Of a stretch of 64,000 nt of DNA, positions 18,285 to 27,564 are shown piece by piece. Made by a program: the position numbers and the translations under genes. Every line of letters begins with the position of its first letter. The stretch's first letter is position 1. The DNA is taken from contig OW568877.1 of NCBI GenBank assembly GCA_938743325.2, forward strand, positions 186,001 to 250,000. Direction: 5' to 3'. This stretch comes from Pycnococcus provasolii. Taxonomy: Eukaryota > Chlorophyta > Pseudoscourfieldiophyceae > Pseudoscourfieldiales > Pycnococcaceae. The notes under the pieces are model-generated. The model ran no database searches, was not told the DNA's origin, and saw nothing but the letters and a program-made list of their open reading frames with translations.

Positions 18285-21200
18285 ATGGACCTGGTCAACA
18301 GAAAAGTATACAAAATGTTTGCGGCGGATGCGGACGGCGACTATGCACTGTTCCACGGAGTCGTCAAGTCATACGACGAGGCGTTGGAGTGGTACATGGT
18401 AGAGTACGAAGACGGCGATCGCGAGGAACTCTCGCGCGAGGACGTCGAGTACTTGAGCACCGTGACAGAGGACTACGTCGCGCAAAACTATCCCTACGCT
18501 GAGGAGCTGGAGGATAAGCTCGAGGAGGACAGCGACTGCCACTTCGACTGCCCAACCCTGCCACTTTCTGTAGACAGCACGCCACAAACGCAATTACAGC
18601 CGTCGAAGTTGGCGGTGGACTACCTTCAGCAGGCAGCGAGTCAAGGGTATCCAGAAGCAATATCCGCTCTAGGCGAAATGTACGGGAACGGCCGAGGCGT
18701 GGCAGCAGACGTCGCAAAAGCGAAAGCTCTGCAAGACCAGTCCGACGAGCTCCGCGAGTGGGAGAACAAGATGATCTTACCAAAATGTTTCGATGCGACA
18801 ACTGCCTGGGCTCGCGCGCAGGCAGGCAACGCGCACGCCATGTACATGTTAGCATGTTCGCTCGTCAATGCCGACCGCGCATACCTGCCGACGGCGGTGC
18901 GGTGGTACAAAACTGCGGCAGAAGACAAAGGATACTTGCCGGCTATGCATGCTTTGGGAGTGCTAAAAGTTCGTCGCGGCGATTGGATTATGAATGGATG
19001 GATGGATTATGAAACACTCCCCGCGCTCAAGGATTTGGATTATGAAACATTCACCGCGCTCGCTGAGCAGATGTCTAAGCGGGCGGCATATGCAGGATAC
19101 ATGCCAGCTCTCAAACAAATGTATCGACAACACCAAGACACGCCGAACTCCCTCAACGCGAAAGTATTGCAGCTGCTGCACACAACGACAACAACGGGCT
19201 CAAGCTTCTGGCAGCAGGGGATTTCTCTGTTGAGGAACTGGTGGGAAGCATCATCATTGCCGTCGCCGACGGCGGCTGACTTCCGCGCGGCGGCGCGTGC
19301 GGGTCGCCCGCCTGCGCAATACGGGCTCGCGCACTGTTTCCAGCACGGTTTGGGCGAGGCTGCGAACCCGGCGCTGGCGGAGCAGTGGTACAAGCAGGCG
19401 GCTGTGCAGGGCTACGCGCCGGCGCAGCACGCGCTTGGAAACCTATACGCGAGTGGCCACCCAGTGACGGCGTCCCAACACCCAATCGCGATGACGACGG
19501 AGCAACGCAACCATGGAAACGGACATCTTCTGTGCGACTACGAGCTACAGAGAGCACAGAAAATAAAGCACAACAATGATCGCATGCGCCAACTCATTCC
19601 AGGTATCGATCTCATAGCAGCAGAACAGCCCAAGGCGAAGAAACCCCGAGTCGCCCGAGAAGTGAACAGAATCAGGCCAAAGCATGCCGGCAGACGTGTG
19701 GAGGCCTTATGGTCGAATGAGCCTTTCGGTCACGTGAATGCGGAGGTGCATTCAGGGCATCTGGTGGACTACGACCCGGCAAGTGACACGTACTCACTGC
19801 TGTACGAAGACGGCGATATTGACGAGGGGATCCGCATATCTCAGAACGTGATTAGCGTCATTGAGGCTGTCGTTGACATGAGGCTCAAAAAATTGGGGCA
19901 ATCGTCGAATGAATCTCGCATCAGCGCGACGGAGGTTGACATGATTCATCCCCAGATCCGATCGCTTAAAAAGCAGTTGCAGCAATTCGAAGAAGATCGA
20001 GCAGAGCAGCGGAAAATCACGCGTTACCGCTTCACTGTGCCGATCGAGAAAATTCAGCCATATACGCGCTCTTGCAAGCCTGAACCACTGATCATCACCA
20101 AAGACCCTGGGATAGTGGGGCTCAAGCTGTGCGACGTGAACCCTCAAGGACGCCTGGAGAAGAGGTACGTACAGCACATCCCATCTCTGATTCCAGAGAA
20201 GCTTCGCAATGCGATTCAAACGAATCTCCGCAATCTCCCATGGCGCCAGTACTGGCACAAAGTGATGGGGACGTACCGACCGCACGGCCGACTCCAATTC
20301 TTGACATGTTTTTCCGAGGCAAACTGCGCATACTTCTTGGGCGACAAGCCGAACGACCCTGAGAAGCACTGCGCCCTTGGAGGCTTGAGTACGCTGGGAA
20401 CCCCGTCGCTTGATCACGAGAGCATGTCGCCAATAAAAGAAGTGGTGAACGCAGTCTTGCACAGCTGGATCGGCGAGAAGTACAAACTGAATCAAGTACG
20501 CGACAGAATAACGGTGCAAGTCAACCGGTATTTCGGGGCAGAAACCGTTGGCGAGACCAAGAAAGCTGCCCAAGGGATACCGATGCATGGAGACGGCGCT
20601 GCAATGGACCCCGATTTTCCCATCATTCATTTGTACATTCTCGACGATGCCATCGTTCGCGTTGTTAAGCGGAGCGATGTGGGAGGGAGTGCCTGCCGCG
20701 CGCAATCACGCGAGGGCGTCCGACACTCGAATACTTTTCTCGCTCACGCGGGTAGTGCGACCATACTTATTGACGATTCCGCAACGTTTCATGGGAGATC
20801 GCCTTGCAAAAAAGTTTCACCTTGCGGCAGCATCAGCATGGTTTTGCGTGTCATGGACGATGTGAATGCACGGCGCTGCGCAAGGGGCGCTGCAAGTCGG
20901 CTGCAACAACATTCGATGCCGCTATACACCAACGACGATCCGACCCTCGAACTGCCTCGCCGGATCCACTTCTCTTACGTCTGTGCCCCACAGGACGGAA
21001 ACCAAATCACGGCAGATGCATTGAAGATCATGCAATTCAACGAGGATGCCCTGTGCAAGCTTTTCGCCGACGAGAGCGCGGGGGACGTCCGCATGGCGAA
21101 GAGGAGGGGGCATTGGCAGCCTCCGCTCATCTTCGAGAGTCGCTCGGCTCCCGAGCTCCTCGGTTTGGAACCGCACATGTACAGCACCATTGTCAAGGGC

Positions 21201-21581
21201 AAAGGGTCTGTTGTTTCGAGCATTTACTTGCGAGACGCATCGCTTGAGATGGAAAATACCTCACTATGCACGGCGCAAAAGTTACGAACGAGAAATTCGC
21301 CTCTACCGCGCATTCTCATTCGGTCTCAGTATGGGGATGGAGGGAGAAGGAATTCAAATACGACCTGGATGGAACATGCACTACGAACACGTGAAAAAGT
21401 CCGCCTGTTTGCTGATGTTTCGTGCGAGGACAATCAAGTGCGATACGCCTACATTGCAGACGGCAGGGTTGTTCACCGAAAGTCCGAAAGTTATGAATGG
21501 CACGTCGAATTTTGCGATTATGATGGATTGCGAGATGTTTTAGTTAGGGTGCGGTTGAAGGGATATGGCGTGTTAACCTAA
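18285..21581 (+). CDS. Tudor-like / Sel1-repeat / AlkB-type 2OG-Fe(II) dioxygenase fusion
   Basis: 1,098 aa from ATG 18285 (MDLVNRKVYKMF). Residues of about 2-60 form a Tudor/chromo-barrel-like module (YMVEYEDGDREELSREDVEY). Residues of about 109-390 hold Sel1-like repeats (AVDYLQQAASQGYPEAISAL, GEMYGNGRGVA, AEQWYKQAAVQGYAPAQHAL). Residues of about 469-525 hold a second Tudor-like module (YSLLYEDGDIDEGI). Residues of about 715-858 resemble AlkB dioxygenases. The HxD pair is at His768-Gly-Asp770 (PMHGDGAAMD), the distal His at 836 (ATFHGRS), and the terminal ISMVLR corresponds to the RxxxxxR strand. A further about 240 residues follow. AlkB enzymes remove alkyl groups from nucleic acids or proteins; the readers suggest action on chromatin. 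An 11-residue in-frame tandem repeat (DYETLPALKDL/DYETFTALAEQ) lies at 19004-19061. There is no intron, and AATAAA rather than TGTAA lies downstream. Confidence 0.75.
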   Translation: MDLVNRKVYKMFAADADGDYALFHGVVKSYDEALEWYMVEYEDGDREELSREDVEYLSTVTEDYVAQNYPYAEELEDKLEEDSDCHFDCPTLPLSVDSTPQTQLQPSKLAVDYLQQAASQGYPEAISALGEMYGNGRGVAADVAKAKALQDQSDELREWENKMILPKCFDATTAWARAQAGNAHAMYMLACSLVNADRAYLPTAVRWYKTAAEDKGYLPAMHALGVLKVRRGDWIMNGWMDYETLPALKDLDYETFTALAEQMSKRAAYAGYMPALKQMYRQHQDTPNSLNAKVLQLLHTTTTTGSSFWQQGISLLRNWWEASSLPSPTAADFRAAARAGRPPAQYGLAHCFQHGLGEAANPALAEQWYKQAAVQGYAPAQHALGNLYASGHPVTASQHPIAMTTEQRNHGNGHLLCDYELQRAQKIKHNNDRMRQLIPGIDLIAAEQPKAKKPRVAREVNRIRPKHAGRRVEALWSNEPFGHVNAEVHSGHLVDYDPASDTYSLLYEDGDIDEGIRISQNVISVIEAVVDMRLKKLGQSSNESRISATEVDMIHPQIRSLKKQLQQFEEDRAEQRKITRYRFTVPIEKIQPYTRSCKPEPLIITKDPGIVGLKLCDVNPQGRLEKRYVQHIPSLIPEKLRNAIQTNLRNLPWRQYWHKVMGTYRPHGRLQFLTCFSEANCAYFLGDKPNDPEKHCALGGLSTLGTPSLDHESMSPIKEVVNAVLHSWIGEKYKLNQVRDRITVQVNRYFGAETVGETKKAAQGIPMHGDGAAMDPDFPIIHLYILDDAIVRVVKRSDVGGSACRAQSREGVRHSNTFLAHAGSATILIDDSATFHGRSPCKKVSPCGSISMVLRVMDDVNARRCARGAASRLQQHSMPLYTNDDPTLELPRRIHFSYVCAPQDGNQITADALKIMQFNEDALCKLFADESAGDVRMAKRRGHWQPPLIFESRSAPELLGLEPHMYSTIVKGKGSVVSSIYLRDASLEMENTSLCTAQKLRTRNSPLPRILIRSQYGDGGRRNSNTTWMEHALRTREKVRLFADVSCEDNQVRYAYIADGRVVHRKSESYEWHVEFCDYDGLRDVLVRVRLKGYGVLT

Positions 21582-21688
21582 TGCATGAATCAATAATAAA
21601 TACAACTTTCTTGTGTATATCGTTACGAATATTTATTTGTATTACTAGTCCCATATGTATTAAAGGCCATAAGCCATATTTAAGTTGA

Positions 21689-24478
21689 TCAAACCGCATC
21701 CGCGCCTTGCGCGTGTTCGTCTAGGATGGCGCGAACTTCGTCGCTCTGATCGCTACTATCGAGCTTCCGCGCAAAGTACGCATGCCTGGTGCGAATGATG
21801 TGATTCCGCGCCAAGTGTGGCGGTATCATGCCAGGACTTCCAATCGGGTAGTCGCCCTGACGCCGACGACGCACAACTCTGTCGCCCCAGTTCACCCATC
21901 GCCTGTTGCCGCCAGAGAACTGCGTGCAATGCGGTCCATTGAGAAGCACGGTCTGCACGAACAACTCCTCCCCGCTCATACCGAGCTGAAAATAATCGCG
22001 GTAAGCGTGCACTGACTTGCAGTATGGCTCCTCCTCCACGAATGTGCTGTTGTCCAGGCAAGACAGCGTGTAGTGCACAAAGTCGCGATGCAGAACATAG
22101 AATGCGCTGCCTCCGAACATATAACTGTTTCGCATCAGTGGCTTGGAATTTCTGTACGCTTCGTCGTTCAGCCAGTACGAGTATCCACTGCAGGTGCTGT
22201 CGTCCACCTTCGCTCGTTTCTTGCGGTGCTCCTCGCGCGCGCCTGGAGATCCTCGGTTGTAGTCGCCGTCTTCCTCGTGGCCATCTAGCGCACAAGGTTC
22301 TCCCGGACACTCGACAAACCAGTCGCCGAGCGCACGCCCTTCGATGTAATCGCGAATCTGAGTGAATGATTCGACGTGATTCGCAATTCCATGCTTGGCA
22401 AGAGAAGCGCTAATGAAGTCGACGTTGTGAATCGGCCAGTCTGCGGCACTCAAATTGATCACGAAATCCCAGCTTTCATGTTTGAAGCGGCGCGCTCCCT
22501 TCTCAAGTTGGAGTCCCGCGCGCCAAGCATCCATGTAAGCTTCCATCAGCGAGAAGCCGCCGTACACCACGTCAACGTCGCGAATCACAGTTCCGAGGAC
22601 AGCACCGGTGCCGCGCGACATTTCGTCGAAGAATTCTTGCGCGAGGCGCGCAATCTCCTCTCCTTCATGCGAGGTTGGAGCCGCGTCGATGGCAACCACG
22701 TAGTAGTGATTTGGATCGTAGATGCGCCGCAGAAGGCGAAGAACAATGTCCTTGTCGTCAACTGGGCTTGCGTGAATAGCGAACAGCACCTTCGCGGCTT
22801 TCTCGGAACACGACATGCCGACTTTGTCTGGCGTATCGCACCTCTTTTTCTCGGGCACAGGATCGAATTCGTTGTTCACGTGCTCCGTCTCATCGTTCCC
22901 GAGTGCGTCGACCGGGCAGTGTATCACGGCGTGCGGGTGCCGCGGAATGTCGACAAGCAAGCTTCCGTCGGCGATCCGCCGCGCTGCGTCCTTGATCCGA
23001 TCCTGACAATCACGCGTGACAGCACGCGGTAGCATGCTGCGGAGCAGCCCCTTTGCACCTCGGCTCATCGTCTCCTCTATCATTTTGGTCGTGCCCGCGG
23101 GAAACTGCATCGTCGAGTCGTCCCACTCGCCTGACCACATTGTACGCAATGCGCCGCTCTGAGGAACCTCGGAATCTTGGAGCAACTTCCGCACTGGGGC
23201 AGAATTTGGTTGCACTTCGAGCATGTGCCGTCGCATGCACATGCGAAGATTGAGCGGTACGCCGCCGTCAATGTCGTTGCGGTCATAGAGCGTGCGCCAA
23301 TTCGGCCGATCTTTATCGCAGAACTCGACGGCAAGGCTGTGCGGACATCCCTTGGAAGTTTTCTCCTCCCAGTCCTCTGTCGACTTGCTGCGGTAGTGAT
23401 TCATGCGCAACACTGGATTATTCTCCCCCACGACGAGCACGGCGTAATCCGAGGTCGCGATCGGCACGATTGGGATGTGAATATTTATCGTCAGATCTTT
23501 CACCGGCCGCACGAAACTCTTCGCGTACTCCCATAGGTCGTCGAGAGCAGGAGCACGCATCGTGTATGCCTCGATCACAGGTGCGTTTGGTTTCATTTCG
23601 TGATAGCTGGATCCGAACAGCTGCCATTTCAATCCAATCGCGGCGATGCGCTCGTGCTCGAACTCCGCAAGCGCGTCGGCGAGCGTTTGACCTTTTCGCA
23701 CGGGGTAAGGGAACTCGTCGACATCAACCAAGCCCACCCACTTAACAGGCGTTCCGACAAGGCTGTCGACAACGTGCTGGTACCACCTGTTCTGGCGAGA
23801 CTGCGGGCACGTGTACTCAGAGCCAAGGGCTGCGGTGAACAGGGTGCCGTTGTACAAAACTCTTTTTAAGGCGTCTTCGTCTGTAGTGGGAAGGTGCATC
23901 GTAGGTTTGTGCATTGGCGTGCTAGGCTGGTGACGGTGCGACCATAGCCAAGCTCGGTTCACCTCGTTGTGGTCTATGCTTCGGCAAGCCATGTTCGGCG
24001 ATTCGGGCAAGTCGTCGGCCGTGTACAAGCTGGCGAAGCCAAGCTCTCTATATTTGGCGACAACCTCCTGCGTTCCGTCCGTGGACCCGTCGTCTAGGAT
24101 GTGTACGTGCTTGACACCCGCGCAGTGCAAGAAGCTGAGCCATTCCGCGATATACTCCACCTCGTCCTTGACTATGGCAGCCACGACGACGTCGTCACCT
24201 TCACGAGCCTTGACACTTTGCCTGTTTCTGCGCGTCGTTTGTCTTCTCGACGTTTCGTTCACACTTAAGCCTTCCTGGAACGGTTTGGCAACGGCCTCGC
24301 TTGGCAGGAGACGCTCAAGACACATAGCCACGATGACACCACAGATCGCCGCAGCTATGAGCCACGGCCACGTGGCCCGCGGCGCGGCGCGGCTGGCCGT
24401 CGTCGGCCTTGGCACGACGCCGCCGGCGGCGGCGTTGTCGCGGTTCGCCCGCGACCGCCGCGCCGCGTCTTTGGCCAT
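21689..24478 (-). CDS. Double glycosyltransferase: GT92-like plus core-2/I-branching (GT14-like)
   Basis: 929 aa, a type II membrane protein with its anchor at about 36-60 (WPWLIAAAICGVIVAMCLER). The first catalytic module (about 93-400) is GT92-like: VVAAIVKDEVEYIAEWLSFL, HILDDGSTDGTQEVVAKY, and the DxD-type VGLVDVDEFPYP. The second (about 560-920) resembles the core-2/I-branching and xylosyltransferase family: KVLFAIHASPVDDKDIVLRL, SWDFVINLSAADWPIHNVDF and later SGEELFVQTVL. Such enzymes build glycans in the Golgi. Two catalytic modules in one chain suggest sequential or paired sugar addition; donor and acceptor are unknown. Single exon. The SANT/Myb-like gene is divergent. Confidence 0.82.
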   Translation of the reverse strand: MAKDAARRSRANRDNAAAGGVVPRPTTASRAAPRATWPWLIAAAICGVIVAMCLERLLPSEAVAKPFQEGLSVNETSRRQTTRRNRQSVKAREGDDVVVAAIVKDEVEYIAEWLSFLHCAGVKHVHILDDGSTDGTQEVVAKYRELGFASLYTADDLPESPNMACRSIDHNEVNRAWLWSHRHQPSTPMHKPTMHLPTTDEDALKRVLYNGTLFTAALGSEYTCPQSRQNRWYQHVVDSLVGTPVKWVGLVDVDEFPYPVRKGQTLADALAEFEHERIAAIGLKWQLFGSSYHEMKPNAPVIEAYTMRAPALDDLWEYAKSFVRPVKDLTINIHIPIVPIATSDYAVLVVGENNPVLRMNHYRSKSTEDWEEKTSKGCPHSLAVEFCDKDRPNWRTLYDRNDIDGGVPLNLRMCMRRHMLEVQPNSAPVRKLLQDSEVPQSGALRTMWSGEWDDSTMQFPAGTTKMIEETMSRGAKGLLRSMLPRAVTRDCQDRIKDAARRIADGSLLVDIPRHPHAVIHCPVDALGNDETEHVNNEFDPVPEKKRCDTPDKVGMSCSEKAAKVLFAIHASPVDDKDIVLRLLRRIYDPNHYYVVAIDAAPTSHEGEEIARLAQEFFDEMSRGTGAVLGTVIRDVDVVYGGFSLMEAYMDAWRAGLQLEKGARRFKHESWDFVINLSAADWPIHNVDFISASLAKHGIANHVESFTQIRDYIEGRALGDWFVECPGEPCALDGHEEDGDYNRGSPGAREEHRKKRAKVDDSTCSGYSYWLNDEAYRNSKPLMRNSYMFGGSAFYVLHRDFVHYTLSCLDNSTFVEEEPYCKSVHAYRDYFQLGMSGEELFVQTVLLNGPHCTQFSGGNRRWVNWGDRVVRRRRQGDYPIGSPGMIPPHLARNHIIRTRHAYFARKLDSSDQSDEVRAILDEHAQGADAV

Positions 24479-24843
24479 GTGCGTGTCGTTGTCGTTGTCT
24501 TTGTAATTGTTGTGTTGGTTGCCGTGGGATGGGGGGACGTACGACTCTCTGGGACGTGTGTATGTGCTCCACGCGGAGTGCGGCTCTTGTTTGTAGTTCT
24601 TACCACTGCGCTCGTCCTGGTCAGTGGCTGGTCAGTCTCATAACGCACAAACTTCGCATCGGAATCCGTCCAACGCGGGCATCCATTTTTTTCGGGGTTT
24701 GAGCGATTTTCATTCTTGGTAAACCCCTAAACCCCGCCCCGCCTTTTGGTTGGCGTTTGCCGTTTCCCGCCCTCGCCCTCTCAAACACGCAAACTGCAAC
24801 AACCACTCCGCACAACGCACCAGCGCACACGCACACGGCCATC
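24479..24843. promoter_or_regulatory. Divergent promoter region between the glycosyltransferase and SANT genes
   Basis: 365 bp between two divergent starts. It contains a G-rich motif (ttcggggtttgagcg at about 24689) and a C-rich counterpart (aaacccctaaaccccg at about 24722). Both resemble the telomere-like motif seen before other genes here. No gene is visible in it. Confidence 0.45.
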
Positions 24844-25392
24844 ATGGCGACCGTATCACAGCCAACCAACGACACCGCGCTGGGAAAGCGAACGGCGAAC
24901 GACGACGCACAAGACGAAGTGCTCGAGGCGCGCATACGATGGGCTAAGGCGATGAGACTGGCGTTCAGCCCGCCAGCCATGCTCACTTCCGATGGGTCCA
25001 TCAGGCAGGAGCACTTCAAGCCGAAGCAGGTGTACTACGCGGAGCCGAAGACGTTCGGCAGCGAGGAGAGAGCCGCCCTCCTCAAAGGACTTGACAGTCA
25101 TGGGGTGGGTGCGTGGAACCCCATACGCGAGCAGCTGTTACCCAGCTGGGACAACAACACGTTGCGCCTCAAGACGTGCAGGCTGCTTGGAATCCAGAAC
25201 CTGTCAACCTTCCAGGGATTCCTCATTACGGAGAAAGAGGTGGAAGCCATACAGGCGGCGCACCACAAGCTGGGCGAGCAGACAGGGTGCTGGAAGGGCG
25301 GCATGCTCGTCGAGGATGACAACGGAACACTCGCCGCCGCCATGGCAAGTGTGGACGTGCCCATGCCGAAGCGAAGGGCAAAGGGCAAGTAA
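24844..25392 (+). CDS. Small SANT/Myb-like nuclear protein
   Basis: 182 aa from ATG 24844. The central part (FGSEERAALLKGLDSHGVG, AWNPIREQLLPSW, LRLKTCRLLGIQNLS) has the spacing of tryptophan and hydrophobic residues of one SANT/Myb repeat. The C-terminus ends with a basic KRRAKGK stretch that could serve as a nuclear localisation signal. Plants and algae have similar short homeodomain-like/SANT proteins of unknown role. Single exon. The start is chosen because upstream in-frame sequence is promoter-like. Confidence 0.7.
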   Translation: MATVSQPTNDTALGKRTANDDAQDEVLEARIRWAKAMRLAFSPPAMLTSDGSIRQEHFKPKQVYYAEPKTFGSEERAALLKGLDSHGVGAWNPIREQLLPSWDNNTLRLKTCRLLGIQNLSTFQGFLITEKEVEAIQAAHHKLGEQTGCWKGGMLVEDDNGTLAAAMASVDVPMPKRRAKGK

Positions 25393-25566
25393 GTGCCGCT
25401 GCGCCGAAGCAAGGAACAAAAAAAAAAGATAACTCGAGAGAAAGAAGTTGAAAGTAACAGAAAAAAAAACAGAGCTCTCTAGTATCCCTTTCGCTGCCTC
25501 TTCTCGGTTGCGCAGTTTCACTTGCCCAGCCCCGCCGCCTCTTCAGATCTGTCACGTAGTACAGCA

Positions 25567-27057
25567 TCACAAACCTGGCATAGGGAACGTCTCGGCAAGT
25601 GACTCAACGTCCGCCTTCAGCGCGTCAAGCTCGGGCCAGCCCGCTGAAATCTTGGCGTCCACGTGAGCTTTGAATTCAGCAAGTTTCTTCCCTTGCGTCG
25701 CCTTCTTCTCCTCAATCGCGAGTTGCACGGCGCGGTCCACAAGACGCGCAACCTGCTCAAAGTCTGACTCGCGGAATCCACGAGTAGTCAGAGCCGGCGT
25801 TCCGATGCGCATACCGCCCGGGATCACTGCCGATTTGTCGCCAGGCACACTGTTCTTGTTCAGCGTGACAGATGCCGCGTCCAGAATGTACTCCGTGCGT
25901 GCGCCATCGACAACCATGGGTCGCAGGTCTACGAGGAGAAGGTGGTTGTCCGTTCCACCAGACACGAGCTTGTACCCAAGGTTCGTCAGCTCAGCCGCCA
26001 TCGCCTTGGCGTTTTTGACCACCTGGTTCTGGTATTCGACGAATTCGTCGCCCGTTGCCGCCTTGAGGGCAACCGCCAGCGCGCCAATCGTGTGGTTGTG
26101 CGGCCCTCCCTGCAGACCAGGGAACACGGAGCTGTTCACTGCCGCGGGGATGCCGCGGTCGTCCACCTTGCTGAAGATCATGCCGCCACGCGGGCCTCGA
26201 AGGCTCTTGTGTGTCGTCGTCGTCACCACATCTGCGTAGTCAAAAGGGCTCTGCTTCAGGATGCCAGCCGCAACAAGGCCGGAAATGTGTGCCATGTCTG
26301 CCATCAGGTAGGCGCCGACGTCGTCGCAGATTTCACGCATTCGTGCATAGTCGATCTCACGCGAGTACGCCGACGCGCCCGCGATGATGACCTTTGGGCG
26401 GAACAGCGCCGCGTTCGCGGCGAGTGCGTCGTAGTCGATGAGTCCTGTCTCCTCGTCGCAACGGTACGGCATGCTCTCGAAGTACACGCTTGTCGCGGAT
26501 ACGCGCCGCTTTGGCGTGAAGAAGCCGTGCGTGAGGTGTCCGCCGTGTGCAAGGTCCAGCCCCATGATGCGGTCGTGAGGCTGGAGCAACGCGGTGTAGA
26601 CGGCAAAATTTGCCGGGCTTCCGCTGTGAGGCTGCACGTTGACGCTCCACTCGTCGGGCGACAAGCGGTACGCCGCCAGGGCGCGCGTCTGGCAGAGTCG
26701 CTCGCTCTGGTCGATGAACTCGTTGCCGCCGTAGTAGCGCGCGCCGGGCTGGCCCTCGCTGTACTTGTTCGTCAAGCACGAGCCGCTCACCTCCATTACC
26801 GCGCGACTGGTAAAGTTCTCCGAGGCTATGAGCTCGAGTCCCACGCGCTGGCGCCTCTTTTCATTTTGAATAATTTCGTACATCTCAGGGTCAAACTCCT
26901 CAAGCTCGGCGTCCGCCTGGAAGAGCGTTCGTGCTGAGTCCGATACGGCGTTGCGTACATGCCTGGTCCTCGGCGCGTGGTTGGCGTTATTCGCAGTTCG
27001 GCGCACGCTCACGGTGTTGGCGCGCACCTTCGTAGCAGCGTGAGCGCGTGTGGTCAT
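25567..27057 (-). CDS. SHMT: Serine hydroxymethyltransferase, organellar
   Basis: 496 aa from the ATG at 27057 ([20 protein letters not shown]), whose Arg/Thr/Ala-rich first about 40 residues look like a mitochondrial or plastid presequence. The PLP enzyme converts serine plus tetrahydrofolate to glycine plus methylene-THF. Diagnostic segments are present: [20 protein letters not shown], the [10 protein letters not shown] loop and [19 protein letters not shown], which contains the PLP-binding lysine. [19 protein letters not shown] and the C-terminal [12 protein letters not shown]-type stretch are also present. Length fits the family (about 470-520 aa). No intron. It is divergent from the UDP-glucuronate epimerase gene. 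A mitochondrial photorespiratory form is plausible, but the presequence does not decide between organelles. Confidence 0.95.
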   Translation of the reverse strand: MTTRAHAATKVRANTVSVRRTANNANHAPRTRHVRNAVSDSARTLFQADAELEEFDPEMYEIIQNEKRRQRVGLELIASENFTSRAVMEVSGSCLTNKYSEGQPGARYYGGNEFIDQSERLCQTRALAAYRLSPDEWSVNVQPHSGSPANFAVYTALLQPHDRIMGLDLAHGGHLTHGFFTPKRRVSATSVYFESMPYRCDEETGLIDYDALAANAALFRPKVIIAGASAYSREIDYARMREICDDVGAYLMADMAHISGLVAAGILKQSPFDYADVVTTTTHKSLRGPRGGMIFSKVDDRGIPAAVNSSVFPGLQGGPHNHTIGALAVALKAATGDEFVEYQNQVVKNAKAMAAELTNLGYKLVSGGTDNHLLLVDLRPMVVDGARTEYILDAASVTLNKNSVPGDKSAVIPGGMRIGTPALTTRGFRESDFEQVARLVDRAVQLAIEEKKATQGKKLAEFKAHVDAKISAGWPELDALKADVESLAETFPMPGL

Positions 27058-27564
27058 GGTGGGAGTAGTGCGAGGGGGGGGAAGAGGAAAACGAGGGAAA
27101 AAAGAGGTTTTGGCGGCGTTGGGCGGCGCGGGACGGAGAGTGCACCCCTCCCTCTCCCTCTCCCCCTCTGCGGCGACGTGGCTCCACCAGTTGGCTCCAC
27201 CACGTGCTTCCACCACGCGGGAACTGCCGATTTTCGGGGTTTCGAAGGATCTTTCGAAGGAGGTCCGGGGGCAACGATTGGGGGTTAAGGGCGACGCATC
27301 CTGGTGGTATTTTCTTCCCTTCTCCTTGTTTGTTGTCCTCTCCCCTTCCCTCCCCTGCCCTCCCCTTCCCTCCTCCCCTGCCCTCCCCTTCCGTCCCATC
27401 CCAGCGGTGGCGGGCAGCGCGGAGCGGGAAGAGTTCTTCACTCCTCCACCGCCCGAACACCGACAACGACGACGATCGAGCAAGAAGCAGGCAGCGTCAG
27501 TCGCACAAGCAGCGGCGGCGGCAGCGCAACAACCACAGGCCAACCGCAAACACAAAACACAGAC
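27058..27564. promoter_or_regulatory. Divergent promoter region SHMT / UDP-GlcA epimerase
   Basis: 507 bp with strongly strand-biased tracts: a pyrimidine-rich run (ctcccctgccctccccttcc, about 27345-27400) and G-rich pieces ttcggggtttcg (about 27232) and attgggggttaaggg (about 27280). The reading frame of the epimerase is open through part of this, but the content is low-complexity and not protein-like. Confidence 0.5.
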
